64,000 nt of DNA, taken from assembly GCA_951799425.1 (NCBI GenBank), contig OX637409.1, forward strand, positions 18,091,960-18,155,959, given 5' to 3'. This DNA is from Ilex aquifolium (Eukaryota; Streptophyta; Magnoliopsida; Aquifoliales; Aquifoliaceae). The translations under genes were made by a program, and so were the position numbers. Under the pieces are notes generated by a model, which was given only the letters and a program-made list of their open reading frames with translations, was not told the DNA's origin and made no database searches. Positions within the stretch are counted from its first letter, which is position 1. Each line of letters starts with the position of its first letter. Shown in pieces: positions 47,564 to 60,453 of the stretch.

Positions 47564-50500
47564 ATGCCAAGAACCGGATTTTCAGGGCCATTCTCGTCTC
47601 CGAAGGTAGACATAATCGTGGACATGGGCAATCCTTTCCTCAATACTACCGTCGACGGTTTCTTGAAGATTGGCGCTGTAAGTGTAATCACTCTGTATTT
47701 GTTCTCGATTATTACAGTGCAATCACTCTCTACAGTTGTTCTCGATTGTTTTTTTCGAATCATACATCCCACTATTTGATCTTCTCTGATGGTTTCAGTT
47801 ATTATTAAATTACTATGGTTTTGTCTTTGTTTCTTGTTCAGGTTGCAGCGACGAAAACAGTTGCAGAGGAAACATATCACATAGTCAAACGAGGTTCCGA
47901 TTTCTTAAGCATCTTATTTTCTTCTTCACATTTATATATCTCTTTAGGGTCTTAGTTGCTTTGGATGAATTATAAACGTATTTTTACAAGAAATTTTTTT
48001 TGGGTTTTTCGTTTTCTTCTTTTTTTTTTGTACGTAAATTGATGTAAATGGTAAGTTCATTTTGATGAATTGAGGTTTTGATGCATACAACTGTCGAATA
48101 TGCATCTTTAGGACTTATGATTCATTGCCAGACCAAATCTTTTTGGCAAATTGGATTTCTCGATTCTTTCATGTAGCTAATATGATGCTGAATTTTATCA
48201 CTGTCCTCGTTCAGAGATTGCTTAATCTTGCCAGTGATTGTTTAGTTCAATTTTCTTGTAAATGTTATTTATTGAAGTTCTCTTGGTTAAAATATGTTGA
48301 AGCAACATACATGGTTTTTGCAGGGAATGTTTCAAGTCACAACTTTGAGCACTCGGTGAGTCATCTTCGATCATTTCTGTTTTTCCATTTGTTGGTATTA
48401 TGGTTGTAGTGTCCTGGGTGTGCACATCTTATTGAGATGGGTGGGGCGGTGTGCACATCTTATTGGTATTTCGTTATTGGAACCAATCCAATGATGGGAA
48501 ACAAACCTCGTCTTGAATGTGAGGACCACGTAGTCACAAGAGCTACTATTTGTTTGCTTAGAATCTGGTTTACAATAGGATTTGGTTGCTGGAAAATAAC
48601 TTGCAAATGTGGGATGCCTAGATCCACCAGGGAAAATTTAGGAATAATGGACCTGACACTGGTGTCATTTTCTGTAGTTTGCATAAATAAGGTTGCCAAT
48701 GAGCACACTCAGCAAGCATCAAGCAATGTCTTTGAAATTATGTATTTGGGGAAATATACAGAATACTATTGCTTCTTGTGCAAATGTGTTCCCCCAGATA
48801 CAATTCTACTTTTTGCTAAATTATTTGCTGTCCCGATATCGTTGCTGTATATTGGTACATGTTATCACGTATTCTTCTCATATACTTTTGTTTATTCTCC
48901 CTGATGAGAACTGTCCTGTTATGTTTTGGTTTGGTTTTAGTGCTGCCACCCAGTATGAGGAACTTGATGTACTTGATCCCTTGCATTGCTTCTCATGCCA
49001 TGCAATTATTGTTTTGGAGTATCGGCTTTTTCTAGTTAAATAAATTTTGTAGCCTTTTCATTTACAACGTGAACGCTACAACAAATAGTAAAGCACATGC
49101 TATTTTAAGTGTTTTAAAGACCAGTGTACCAATGCTATTTGTTTATAATGCAATTTATTTAACAACAGGGTATGACTAAACATGATTCTTATCCTTCTAA
49201 TGGAAGTTGTTGGTATTGCAGTTAAAGAAAATGTGTAAAGAAGGTGCATATTGGGGTAAGTGTCATTTGTATGTATTTGCTGACGCATGGAAGATTGTTT
49301 TGTGGGGGACCAAACAGTTCTTCAGCTAATTGCTTGGTGGCCTACATTTTCCTGAATGCGGAACAATTCTAATAATTGTTTTCTGAATGAGTAACCATTC
49401 TAATAATTGTTTTGATTTCACTAACAGGAACAATAGCTGGAGTATATTGCGGAATGGAATATGGAATGGAGAGAGTCCGTGGCACCAGAGACTGGGTAAT
49501 GCCTGAATAGCATTTGAAGTGGTTTTCGCTCTATAGTTGAACCACATTTATTTCGAGCTTAAGCACCTTGCCATAAGGGTCTATAGATGCTATTGTTGTT
49601 ACTTATTGTCTATTTCCAGGCTGTTAGTTCTAAGAGTCTCATGGATTCTTGATTGCGCTTGACATTTAATTTCGCATGAATTGACTCCAACACTTCTCCA
49701 AAATGAATGTTGTGGAAACTGGAAAGTGCTAGCTATGCCTTGCTTCTGATGGTTCTAGGTGATTTTACCAGAGACCTCAGATCATATATCCTCCCACTTG
49801 AGGTTTAAGATGGTGTTGTGTGGGGGGAGATTGTAGACTGCTCTGTTGGAAGTTTAAGCATCTAGACTCTCTTGTTTGATGAATCCACCAGTTCAAGAAA
49901 ATTCAGATTTAGAGAGACGACACTTATCATTAGATCGCAAGTGTTGAAGATGATGGCAATAAGAAGTTCTAAACATATAAGTAATGCGGTGAAGATTGAT
50001 CATAAATTGTTTTTAGTAGAGGTCAAGGTGGAATGTTGTCAAGATTGTTGAAAGAACTCGTTTTGCTAGTTTCTCCATTGCTATAGGGGTGGGGGGTGTT
50101 TCCTGGCTGTGTAGTGTGGTCAAAGAAGCATGTGTATGGAGAAGGTCAAAGTTGTTTTTTAGGAAGTTTTGTAGCAGTGATTATCATATGTGGGTTGAAA
50201 TCAATTATAACAAGTTTGGGAAGTTCCTTACGATATCTAGAATCCATTCGTCTAAGAGAAGGGCTTCATTTATGTTACTCAAGGAATCAACTATGCTGGT
50301 TGGAGTAAGTTTCAGACCATGTTAAATGGTAGCTTGAAGAGTGGTAGGAATGAAAGGAATACTACATCTGTGTTGAATCCTGCACTGGGGGTGAAATCAT
50401 TGAGAAGAAAGAGATGGAGGGTGTGGATACAAAGAGTAATATTGCATATGTTTTTGATTTTGGTAAATGGAAGGGAGCAGTGGTTTGCACAAGGGAAATT

Positions 50501-53500
50501 ATTTTCATTCTATGGCAAAGAGTTACAGATGCTTTGGTTTTTAAGTTTAATTGTGAAATTCTGTCGAATCCATTCCAAGTGGACAAGGCTATATATATAT
50601 TCTTTTTTTGTGAGAATGAGGATTGTGCAATTGATATTTGTAGGAATGAAGAGATTGTTACAGAGAAGGTGGGTATAGTAAAATTGTCCAATTGGGTTCC
50701 TCAAATAAATGGAGGAAGAGATTGTTTTCTTTTTTTTGGGAGAGTGGATTGGAATTGATGGGTTACCTTTTCATCTGTGGAATGAGATGTTTCTAGAAAA
50801 ATTGGAGATTGGTGTGTTGGGTTGCTGACTTGCTGGAGATTGATAGAAACACTTTGGCCATGCAAAATTTGTTTCAAGCCAACATTAGTGTTGGTAGATG
50901 TGAAAGGAATTATTCCATCTGTTTCAATGTTGAATACCAAGGTACATGTTATCAGGTTTGAATCAAGTTTATTTTAAAGTTTGGAGTAGTTGTTAGTGAC
51001 AGGGTAAAGTGATAGGATAAAGCTTCAGAGGCGATATGGTGGGATGAAATTTCAATACACCCATTGAGAGGTAATGACAACGTAGCTAGGGAATCATTGT
51101 GTGGCTTGGAAGGGCAGGAGGTTGTACAAGATCTGTATGCACTGCAAGGTAAAGGGATGGAAAATGGGCTTGAAATAAGGGATATTGTTTCGGATTTTGG
51201 GTCAGTTAATATTGAGAGGGAGGCGATAATCTAGGAAGCACAGGGTATGTCTGACACGGACACGGTCAGGATACGGTCGGACACGTGTCCGACACAGCTA
51301 GAAGTGTCTCGAATAGTGAACTTAGTCGGACATGACTAGGACACGGTTAGGATACGGTCAGAAATTTTTTTATTAAAAAAACAACTTTAAACTATTAAAA
51401 GGAGTTTGATTTTTACCTTTTTAATATATTTTTTGTTATGTAACTTATATACTATGAATGTTAATAGATGTCATGATGTTTGATGAAAATGGTAGATATT
51501 TAATTTGATCTATTTCAATTTTAATCAAAAAAGTAATATTTGTTAGGTCTTATTATTAATATTGTTACATATATTATATTATTTTAATAATAGTTGTATC
51601 CTTGCTGTACTCGTGTTTTATATTTTTTAACTTTGTCTTATTTCCGTGTCAATATCGTCTCGGATACAACACCGTGTCTGTATTTGTGCTTCCTAAGCGA
51701 TAATTATGGGATCAATCAAAGATAATCAAAATCAGTTAGGGGCTAATTTAAATTTTAAAAGTGAAGAGGGAATAGAATTTGGGGTTGGTGAGATGATTAA
51801 GGGAGTTAACAAGGCAAGGTTACAAGTTGGCAGTGATTATAGGTTGGGCTATGAGAGTAATGGGTGCAAGTCTGATTTTTTGAAATTGGGCCGGATTTGT
51901 TTGGGTCATTACATTTTATTGGTGTGGATAAGATGAAAAGCCCATTAGTGGTGGGCCAGTTCAAAGCAAAAACAGTAGGGTTTTTAAAATAAGAAAAAGC
52001 CCTGATCCAAGCAGCGTCTGAAATCTATTTTTCTCATGACCTGACATATGATGTATTGAAATATATTGAAATATAGGGCTAATCTGGTCGCCACTGAAAC
52101 TGAAGGATAGACGTCTTTGGTATGAGAAGATCTACAATATGATATGAAAATAACAGAAAAAGGAGGAAATGAAAAAGCGAAAGCGGATGACTTTGAAGAT
52201 AATGAAGGGGATAAAGATCACTTGTTCTGTGAATGGGCAGAAGGTTTCGATACAGCAGATGATCTGCGACAGGGATATCATAGAAATCTGGGAGAAAGTT
52301 ACATTGAGGAAGATAACCTTTTTAATATGGGTTTGCAAGATTGCTCAAAAATCAAAGCTATTTCTCAAGGTAGATTGCAAAGTGATGAGTTATCTTCGGA
52401 CAATATATCAAAAACAATGGAATCCGATTGTGAAGTTGGAGGGCTATTCGAGTCTGAAGAGGAAGAAGAACAACTTATAAAGAGTGGGTTCAAGGTCAAG
52501 GTGAGAAATCTAATTGGTATGTCAACTAAGTTTTGTCGAACAATTGTCTTCTAATTCTCCTTCTTTTCCATTACAAAATCTTTCTGGGGAGATGGGAATC
52601 GAGTGTGGTAAGGGGTGTGAGATTATTGATTCCTTTCTATCTTCTTTTTCAAAAGGGGAGTGGTGCTGGGGTAGTGATAGTTTGTCAATAGGGGGATTCA
52701 TCTTCTTTTCCTGTTGATAATTGTTTGAATGAGTAGAGGAAATTAGTTAATTCAGTCCTGTTAATGGAACAATGAGAGGAGTGTAATTCATTGATGTGTT
52801 TTGGAAATGAAAAGGATACAGAGTTTAGTTCTAAGGGATTTTGTAACACAACCTATTAAGCATAGTAATTATTTTCACCAAGAGAAAGACTCTTTTATAC
52901 TAGAGATGTGGGAGGAAGAGACAATGGGGAGGAGAGATTTTATCTTTCTGATGAGGAGAAATGAACCATTTTGAATAAATTTTTAGAGAAAATGGATTTG
53001 TCCTTGGTTTATAATAAAAAAAAAAGGAAAGAAAAAAGGGGGTGAAAAATCTGAGAGAAAAAATAAAGAGATGAGGGAACTAAAAAGTTTTCAGTTTGGG
53101 ATCAATTATCATGTTGGTGTGTCTAGAAGGAGTGATGAGGGTGTGGAGAGTTAAGATTATTAGTTGGAATGTTAAAGGGTTGGGTTCTAAGAAAAAGAGA
53201 AGAGCCATAAGAGAGGTATTGATTAGAGAGGGATTGGATGTGGTTATTTTGCAAGAAACAAATAAGGAAAATATTGAAAGAAAAATGATAAAAAGTGTGT
53301 GGGAACTGGGAAGCTAGATATGAAAACTGGGTTCGGTTGTCTTTCATTGGAAGGTCGAGGGGTATTATGATAATGTGGGATGAGAAAATTGTTAAAGTTG
53401 ATGAATATGTGGAGGATAAGTTTTCAATTTCAGTTAGAGTTGTGCATAATGATGGGTTGGAGTGGTGGTTAATAGGAGTGTATGGTCCAAATTGTCCTAG

Positions 53501-56245
53501 AGAGAGAAGGAGATTGTTGGTAGAATTGGAGAGATTGATAAAATTGAAGAGAGATGGGGATTGAAAGAAAATTTAAGGAGGGAGAGATGAAAGTTGAATG
53601 GATTCGAAGAGGTGGTGTTTAAGGAAGAAATTAGTTGGAGACAAAAGGTAAGAGTAAAGTGGCTGAAGGGAATAGTAATTTTACGCTTTTTCATAGAGTT
53701 GCAAATGGAGGCAAAAAAAGAAGTTTATTGATAAATTGGAATTTGATAATGGAGAAATTATTGAGGAAAAGGGGTTAATTGAATGTAAGATTGTGGATAA
53801 TTTCTCTAATTTGTATACAGGCTAGGGAGTGAGAGACCAATTTTGGAAGGTTTGGAGTGGAGTCCAATTGACGCGGGAATGTCTAGTTGGCTTGAAAGGC
53901 CGTGTAAAGAGGAAGAAGTGAGAAATGTTGTTTTGAGTGTGGTAGGGATAAGGCTTCGGGACTCGATGGTTTCACTTTGGCAGTTTACCAAGATTGTTAG
54001 GATATCATTAAAGTTGATTTAATGAAAGTGTTCAATGAATTTATTCAAAATGGTGTGGTCAATGCAATTACTAATGCCACTTTATTTGCTTGATCCCAAA
54101 GAAAGAAAAGTTCATGAAGATGAGGGATTTTAGGCTAATTAGTTTGGTTTCTAGTCTCTATAAAATCATTCTAAAAGTTTTATCCTTGAGATTAAGAAAT
54201 ACTTTGAGTGGCATTATTTTTGAGAGTCAATGGGCCTTTATTAGGGATAGATAGATTCTTGATGCTGCACTTGTGGCAAATGAGGTTGTGGAGGAATAAG
54301 GGAGTAAAAGAATTGAGGGTTTTGTTTTTAAAATTGATTTTGAGAAAGCGTATGATCGTGTTGATTGGGGTTTTTTGGATTATGTTATGGAGGTGAAAGG
54401 ATATGGAGAGAGGTGGAGGAAATGGATTCTTGGATGTTTACACTCTGAATTTCTCGGTTATGATGAATGAAAAACTAGGGGTATGTTTAAGGCATCTAGA
54501 GGATTGAGACAGGGTGATCCTTTATCTCATTTTCTTTTTATTTTAGTTTCTGATGGGTTGAGTAGACTAGTGAGGAAGACTAAAAGTTATAATTTGGTGG
54601 AGGGATTCATTGTGGGGAGGGATAGGGTTTCGATTTCTCATTTGCAGTCTGGTGATGATACAATATTTTTTTCAAAAAGTGAAGAGAATAAAATTTTAAA
54701 TGTTAAGAATATTGTTGAGGTGTTTGGGGTGGTCTCGAGTTTGAAGGTAAATATGGCTAAGAGTGTACTTGTGGGCACAAATTCAAATCAGGAAAAGATT
54801 AATAGGATGGCGGGGCTTTTGGGTTGTAAGGTAGGAGAATGACCTTTGAAATATTTGGTGTTACCATTAGGAAGAAATCCACTATCTTTAACTTTTTGGG
54901 ATCCTGTGGTAGAAAAAGATTATATAGGTGAAAGAAAGCTTACATATCTAAAAGGGGGGGTTTAATTCTTCTGCAGTCAGTTTTGGCTAGTATTCCCACA
55001 TACTTTTTATCTTTATTCAAATTGCCGAGAAGAATAGCTATAAGAATATGGAAAAAATGATGAGAGACTTTTTGTGGGAAGGTAATAAAGAAGGGAAAAA
55101 GAATCATTTAATTACTTGGGGGATGGTTTCCAGATCTAAGGATAAAGCTGGTATTTCTATTGTTAATTTGATGCAAGAAATATTGTTTTAATGGATGAGT
55201 GGTTATGGAGATTTCCTTTGGAGGTAAATTCCTTGTGGCATTTAATTGTCCAGTCCAAATATGGGTTACAAGCCAATGGATGGGACACTAATAAGGTTGA
55301 GAGAGGTAATTTTCAATGTCCATGGAAATTCATTTCTCAGAGACTGTAGAGGTTTTTCCAAGGTGTTTGTTTTATGGTAGGAAATGGGGAGATAATTCGT
55401 TTTTGGGAAGATGCATGGGTGAGAGAGTATTCTTTGTCATTTATGTTTCCTCATCTCTATCAGATATCTCGTTTTCATGATGCATCCATTGTGTCTATGC
55501 TTCGTTCACATAATCCTCCTCCTTCTTGGGATTTTGGTTTTGGTAGGAACCTAGACAATAGAGACATTGAAGAGTTGATTTCATTTCTTGCTATTCTCAA
55601 TAACTCTATGATGAGGATGGATTCTTTGGATAGAAGAAGGTGGAGGTGAGTCTTCTGGAGTTTTTTGTGTGGGGCGGGTTTTCTTAGTGTCTCCTTACTT
55701 GTAACTGAAAAAGTAATCAGAAATGAAGGATTTGGCTCCCTGTATTCTTCAGATTCTGCTTTTCTAGATAATGGTTTCATTAGCACGCCACATCCCTGCC
55801 AAATTCTGCCCATACTTAGTTATGTAGCCTATTTTTCAAGAACCAGATGCCCATCAATTTTGAGACTGGTCTTTTGATTTTTTATCTCTATTTTCTGTCT
55901 ACCATCACTGGATTTGACTTGTCCAAGATTGAATGTTAAAGTAATGCTGTATCCCAAGAACACTCTTGTTGATATGTAAAACTTCTCAATGTAAAAGTGT
56001 CCCTTTTGGCTTCATGCAGGTTTTTTTTTTTTTTTTTTTGATTTTTTCTTCTACAGCTTCAATACTCATCACCTGCCTGTTTCATTTCCTATTTCATGGT
56101 GCAGAAGAATGCAATGATTGGGGGTGCATTGACTGGGGCTCTTATATCTGCTGCAACCAACAACAACCGAGACAAGATTGTAATGGATGCCATCACAGGA
56201 GGTGCTGTTGCAACTGCTGCAGAGTTCCTTAACTATGTCACCTGA
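47564..56245 (+). CDS. OEP16-1: Outer envelope pore protein 16 (OEP16-1), plastid
   Basis: OEP16 forms a cation-selective, amino-acid-permeable channel in the outer plastid envelope and belongs to the Tim17/22/23 PRAT superfamily; OEP16-1 has also been linked to protochlorophyllide oxidoreductase A import. Six exons, all GT-AG: 47564-47677, 47842-47893, 48324-48355, 49222-49255, 49428-49495, 56105-56245; 146 aa, the family length. Start MPRTGFSGPFSSPKVDIIVD, then NPFLNTTVDGFLKIG, LKKMCKEGAYWG and C-terminal AATAAEFLNYVT-type end (ATAAEFLNYVT). The PRAT motif is complete: A81-x2-Y84-x10-R95-x3-D99-x6-GG-x3-G111, with the last intron falling after W100 inside it. There is no targeting peptide, as expected for this protein. 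Frame is intact despite a 6.6 kb intron 5 full of transposon sequence. Confidence 0.93.
51231..51696. mobile_element. hAT-type MITE nested in the LINE
   Basis: Perfect 8 bp target duplication GCGATAAT (51223-51230 and 51697-51704). Ends CTAGGAAGCACAG and TTTGTGCTTCCTAA are inverted. Subterminal GACACGGACACGGTCAGG words and their inverse CCGTGTC recur at both ends. 466 bp, no coding capacity. Confidence 0.85.
53140..55680 (+). pseudogene. LINE ORF2: endonuclease and reverse transcriptase, broken
   Basis: An AP-type endonuclease domain opens with KIISWNVKGLGSKKKRRA and DVVILQETNKEN, then WWLIGVYGPN. Reverse transcriptase blocks follow: FEKAYDRVDWGFLDYV, ASRGLRQGDPLSHFLFILV, then LQSGDDTIFFSKSEENK where FADD is expected (the Phe-Ala pair is changed to Ser-Gly), and VGNGEIIRFWEDAWV. 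Numerous stops and frameshifts show it is dead. It would have supplied target-primed reverse transcription for the LINE. Confidence 0.82.
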
Positions 56246-56809
56246 ACAATGAGAAACCGAATTTTCTTCCCATCTCTTCGCTACTTGTGAAGATACATGC
56301 ATATTTTCCCCTTCTGTACTTGTCAGGTTGTCGTAAACAGTAACACCTTGTAATTTTAGCAGCAGTATTGAATAAGCACAAACATGAAGTTGCAATCCAT
56401 TTTCAAAAATTGGTGCAAATTGTTTTTGCTTATACTTGGTTTCTCTTTTCCTGCATCATAATGTCACGAGTTCATGATGGATTTGCATGGAACCATGGGC
56501 ATTGGATTTTTCATCAATATACCACAATAGGAGTTATATCCATATCATTTGGTCCCTAAATTTCAACTTCTCCTTCATACATAACATCAAACTTCAAATA
56601 CCCAACAAAGTAGACATAAACATAGTCTGACAAAGACAAGAACTAGACATGAGACATCATACAAGTTCAAGGAATGGATCCTCAGAAGTCTTGGATGTCT
56701 TTATTGTAAGCTTTCTCACACTCATTTAAGAAAGACACATTACTAGTTTTTATATATTATTTATATTAAAACGATAGTTGCTTTGTTGGGGACTCTTTCG
56801 TTCTGTTTT

Positions 56810-59638
56810 TCAACAGTTACATGGGTCACATTTGCAGTTTGGTCCACACTTGCAGCCATGACCTCCTTCTGCTCCAAAGCTAGTCTCAGACGCCTCAGAG
56901 TACCTGCAAATATTGCCACTTATTAATTGGTGTTTCCATAATTGATACAAACGTCTGTCACTGGTCATTGCGGGATTTGAAAAGGGTAATCTCTGCGTGC
57001 ATAGTTAGGGAGTGAAGGGAGACACGAAAGCCGCCATATACTTGAAATCGAATATGTACAAGAATGAACCCAATACGGATCTAAAAGCTTAAGGGGTTTT
57101 TTTTTTTGGTGGGGGGGGGGGAGGGCTTGGCAAGATGGGTTTGGGAAAATAATTCAAAAGACCCCAAACCTCATGTTTGGATTAAAATTCAATCATGGGT
57201 TCTCAAACCCGGCTTGCAGCTGTCCCGAATATTAAATCCATGATCATGAGTTTTTGTCAAACCTAAAAAAGTTGTTTGGTAGGGGGTATGGGGGCTTGGG
57301 AAGATGAGTTTGGAAAAAATAGTTCAAAGGACTCCCAAATTTCATGTTTGTATGGAAAATTCAGTCCCGAGTTTTCAAACCCGGCCCGTAACTGACCCGA
57401 AGATTAAACCTATGATCATGGATTTCGTTAAACCCGGGGGGTGGGTTTGGGAAGATGAGTAAGGGGTTAATGATTTAAAAGACAATTGTACCCCTTAAAA
57501 TGAATATGAATTGAATTTATCAAGGGTAAAATAATAATTTATAGGACAAATAGTTGTTACTAATTATAATATATCAGTGGGTCCTACATGTTTATGTGTT
57601 GTATACCAAACATGAGTATGAACTAGATTAAATGTTGAATTCCATCTTTGCAAAGAGGGGTTTGAGTTTGGAATAGTTTGGAGAAGCTTATCCAAACCCC
57701 TTCCCAAAATTCATCCAAACAAGCACAAAGGGGGTGGGTTTGGAAAGATGGGGTAAGGGGTTAAGGCTGCAAAAGACAATTGTACCTTTTACGAGCATCT
57801 CCAACAACAAAAGCTATTTTAGCTACTTAAAAAACAACATTTTCTATTTTAGCTACTCACTTTTTCAATACACATTCCAACAGATTTTCTATATTTTTAA
57901 CTACTCTTTTTAAATATTATTTCTCATTCCTTTTGTATTATTTTTTTTGGGAATAGTGAAAGGAAGAAAGTGAGAGAATGGAAGAAATGAGAGGAAGAGA
58001 GAAAAAATATTATAAATTTTTTTTACATATCGCTACAGTGATACTCTAAATATAGAATATCACTATAGCAAAATATTATTTTAGATGTTTTGAAGTTAAT
58101 CTGTTGGAATGGTATTTTTAGGCTAAATAGCTAAAATTTGAAGATTTTATGTGTTTTAGATCATCTGTTGGAAATGCTTTAACATGGGTATGAATTGGAT
58201 TGATCAATGACAAAATAGTCATTTATAGGACAAATAGTTGTTAATAATTATGATATATCCATAGATCCTACATGCGTATGTATTGCATACCAAACATGAG
58301 TATGAACCGAATTCAATGTTGAATCTCACTTTTGTAAAGATGGGTTAGGGTTTGAAAGGGTTTGGGTAAGTCAATCCAAACTCTCTCCAAAAATTAATCT
58401 AGCCCTAAGTAGTTAGATCTTGGGTCCGTCCAGGTATATTAATCCGTCCAATTCATTATCTCCATCTGATGTGACATGACACCCACTCACCCTAGCCTAG
58501 ACTCGTAACAATAATTCTATGTGTAAAATGTTTTATATGCATAATAAGTCAAATGTGAAATTACACTTACGTCTTCACTGGTGCAACCCCAGCAATGATA
58601 GTAGCACTGGTGGCCTTCTCCACATCCGGGTACATCCCACATCTGCCATTTATAGAGCCAAAAACCAGAATATTCAGACAAGAAACACCTAAAATAGATG
58701 TATATATAGTCTTTGCAAATGTAAAGACTTAAGGGATATAGACCCTATTATTGATAACATGTTGGATTAGCAATACAATCACCGGCCACCGGGGACGCAT
58801 CTAAGAATTTATTCTACATAGTAGCCTTATAAAATTATAAGAAAAGTCTCAAATAAGCCGTATATAGTTTAAGAGTATTCATAGCTGAAAACATCATAAA
58901 AAGTGAGATTTTTTAGGCACATGAATAAGAGCATCAATCCCCCCCCCCCCCCCCCCCCCCCCCAACATCACTATGATCAACATGATGATGTGGGATCCAA
59001 CTTTGTCGGAAGATAACCACTGGGGTAACGACCTTGCCAAAAAAAATTACGAGGTATTTCGAAATACTGATCGAGATATATCAAAATATCTTGAAATATT
59101 TCAAAACATTTTGAAACGTTGGAGAAAATATTCTGAAACACCATAAAACATTTCGATTGTATAATACATTATCATTCTATAGAGTTATAGTACAGTAATT
59201 ATAAAGTTAAAGTTGAACATTTATTCAGTATTTGATCAAAAAAAAAACATTTGTTCAATAAATTATAGTTATCATCAATAATAATAAGTCGTATCCTGAA
59301 TTACCAAATCTTTATGTCATTGAAATTTCATCTAGTCACGGATTGTTTCAATCTTCTTAGAAACAAAAAATAATTCGATCGTCTCAAAACAAAATTTTGA
59401 TTCTTGGCCAGATCTAGCTTATAACACAGGAAATAGTATAACAATCTCAATGAAATGAAAAGAAAGAGTACTGGTCATCAACAACAAAAAAATCATTCTT
59501 TTTTCCTAGGAAAAAAAAAAGTGTCAAGAAAACTGCAGGCAGTTGAAGAAATTAAACAAGGAGAAACTTTTACCCTCCACAGCCGTTGCCACACTTGCAG
59601 CCAGCACCACACTTGCAGTTTCCTCCACAGCAAGACAT
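56810..59638 (-). CDS. MT2: Type 2 metallothionein
   Basis: A cytosolic Cys-rich protein that binds Cu and Zn and buffers metal and oxidative stress. Exons on the minus strand: 59638-59574, 58642-58571, 56903-56810 (65, 72 and 94 nt), GT-AG, 76 aa. The N-terminal metal domain reads [20 protein letters not shown] then GGCGMYPD: the Cys-Cys pair at residues 3-4 plus Cys-x-Cys repeats define type 2. The spacer has [20 protein letters not shown], and the C-terminal domain [16 protein letters not shown] ends the protein. Frame and splice phases are intact. Intron 1 holds a 25-base C-run; intron 2 is enlarged by MITE-like repeats. A TATA box lies about 95 bp upstream. Confidence 0.95.
57123..57437. 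repeat. Two-copy ~165 bp tandem repeat in MT2 intron 2
   Basis: Units start GGGCTTGGCAAGATGGGTTT and GGGCTTGGGAAGATGAGTTT and share CTCATGTTTG/TTCATGTTTG, CTCAAACCCGGC/TTCAAACCCGGC and ATGATCATG in order. Confidence 0.75.
57428..58410. repeat. Two tandem MITE-like units, the second split by another MITE
   Basis: Unit 1 (57428-57732) and unit 2 (57733-57792 plus 58180-58410) share AAAGACAATTGTACC, TTATAGGACAAATAGTTGTT and ACCAAACATGAGTATGAAC. The second is interrupted at 57793-58179 by an insert with inverted ends GAGCATCTCCAACA and TGTTGGAAATGCTT. All lie in intron 2 of MT2. Confidence 0.7.
58939..58963 (+). repeat. Homopolymer of 25 C
   Basis: An uninterrupted C-run in MT2 intron 1. On the coding (minus) strand it is G25, a potential quadruplex in the pre-mRNA. 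Its exact length is prone to sequencing error. Confidence 0.85.
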
Positions 59639-59730
59639 GTTTCTTGAGAGAGAAAGAGTAGGAGAGAGAAAGACACTTGATATTTGAATACACTAAGCAA
59701 GGTTGATGTTCCTTGTTAGTCATCGAGTAC

Positions 59731-59740
59731 CATTTATAGT
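59731..59740 (-). promoter_or_regulatory. TATA box of MT2
   Basis: ACTATAAATG on the minus strand, about 95 bp upstream of the start codon and preceded by the GC-richer CTCCCCTGC, a typical plant core promoter layout. Confidence 0.7.
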
Positions 59741-60453
59741 GCAGGGGAGGGGAGAGATGATGGATATCCACCATACACTTGTACAAATCTTAAAAAAATA
59801 GCGTATTTCTGCTCATTGGTTTAAAATGGTTGTCTCTTTCCCCACGTAATGCTGAGCAATTATGTTGTTTTAGTCATCTTTGTTACTATAATATAAAAAT
59901 TAAATAATAATAATCATAGTCGTAAATAAGGACCCGTGATTAGGATTTGATTATTTCAGCGACCAATGAAAATATAAAAACTTTTTTTCCTACCTTGAAT
60001 CTGTAAGAAATATATATACTAAAATCTATAAGAAAATATACATAACTTTTTTTTTTTTGGTCATTGTAAAATTATTGTGCGCCGAACTTCTCCCTCTAAA
60101 ATAATTATAGAATTATTATATAAGAAAAATTCCTTAGAATTGTGTAACACTAATTGCTGTGGCCAGTGACTTTTGGAAAAACAAAACAAAATATTCATTA
60201 TTTTAATCGAGAAGATATATTCAGAGACGTCGTCAATTAATTTTTTTTAATCACCACCCAATCCATCATCAACTTCGTCAAGGAACACCACACACAAAAA
60301 AAAGACAAGGCGTGAAGCATGCTGCTACAAGACATCATCACCACAATTCACCATTGTTTGACATTCCTCCGTGGGTCCCAGATATAATTGGCTTCAGAGA
60401 CCCAAGTTTAGATCTTCTGTTGTATAGATAAAGGTATTGTTCTTTTACACATG

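Larger units (their letters stand above)
49850..55680 (+). mobile_element. L1-type LINE inside OEP16-1 intron 5, 3' incomplete
   Basis: Plus-strand, same direction as the host gene. ORF1-like sequence begins near 49900 (KIDHKLFLVEV, VKEACVWRRSKLFF, GKFLTISRIHSSKRRASFML) and runs broken to about 52700. ORF2 starts at 53140. The element stops soon after RRRWR at 55650, before the usual zinc-finger and RNase H-like tail and poly(A). Intron sequence appears to resume near 55690. It hosts a hAT-type MITE at 51231-51696. Edges are estimates; no target duplication was found. Confidence 0.75.

Noticed and set aside
48437-48904. 155 aa plus-strand ORF
   Set aside because: Lies inside OEP16-1 intron 3 with no domain, and is not needed by the gene model.
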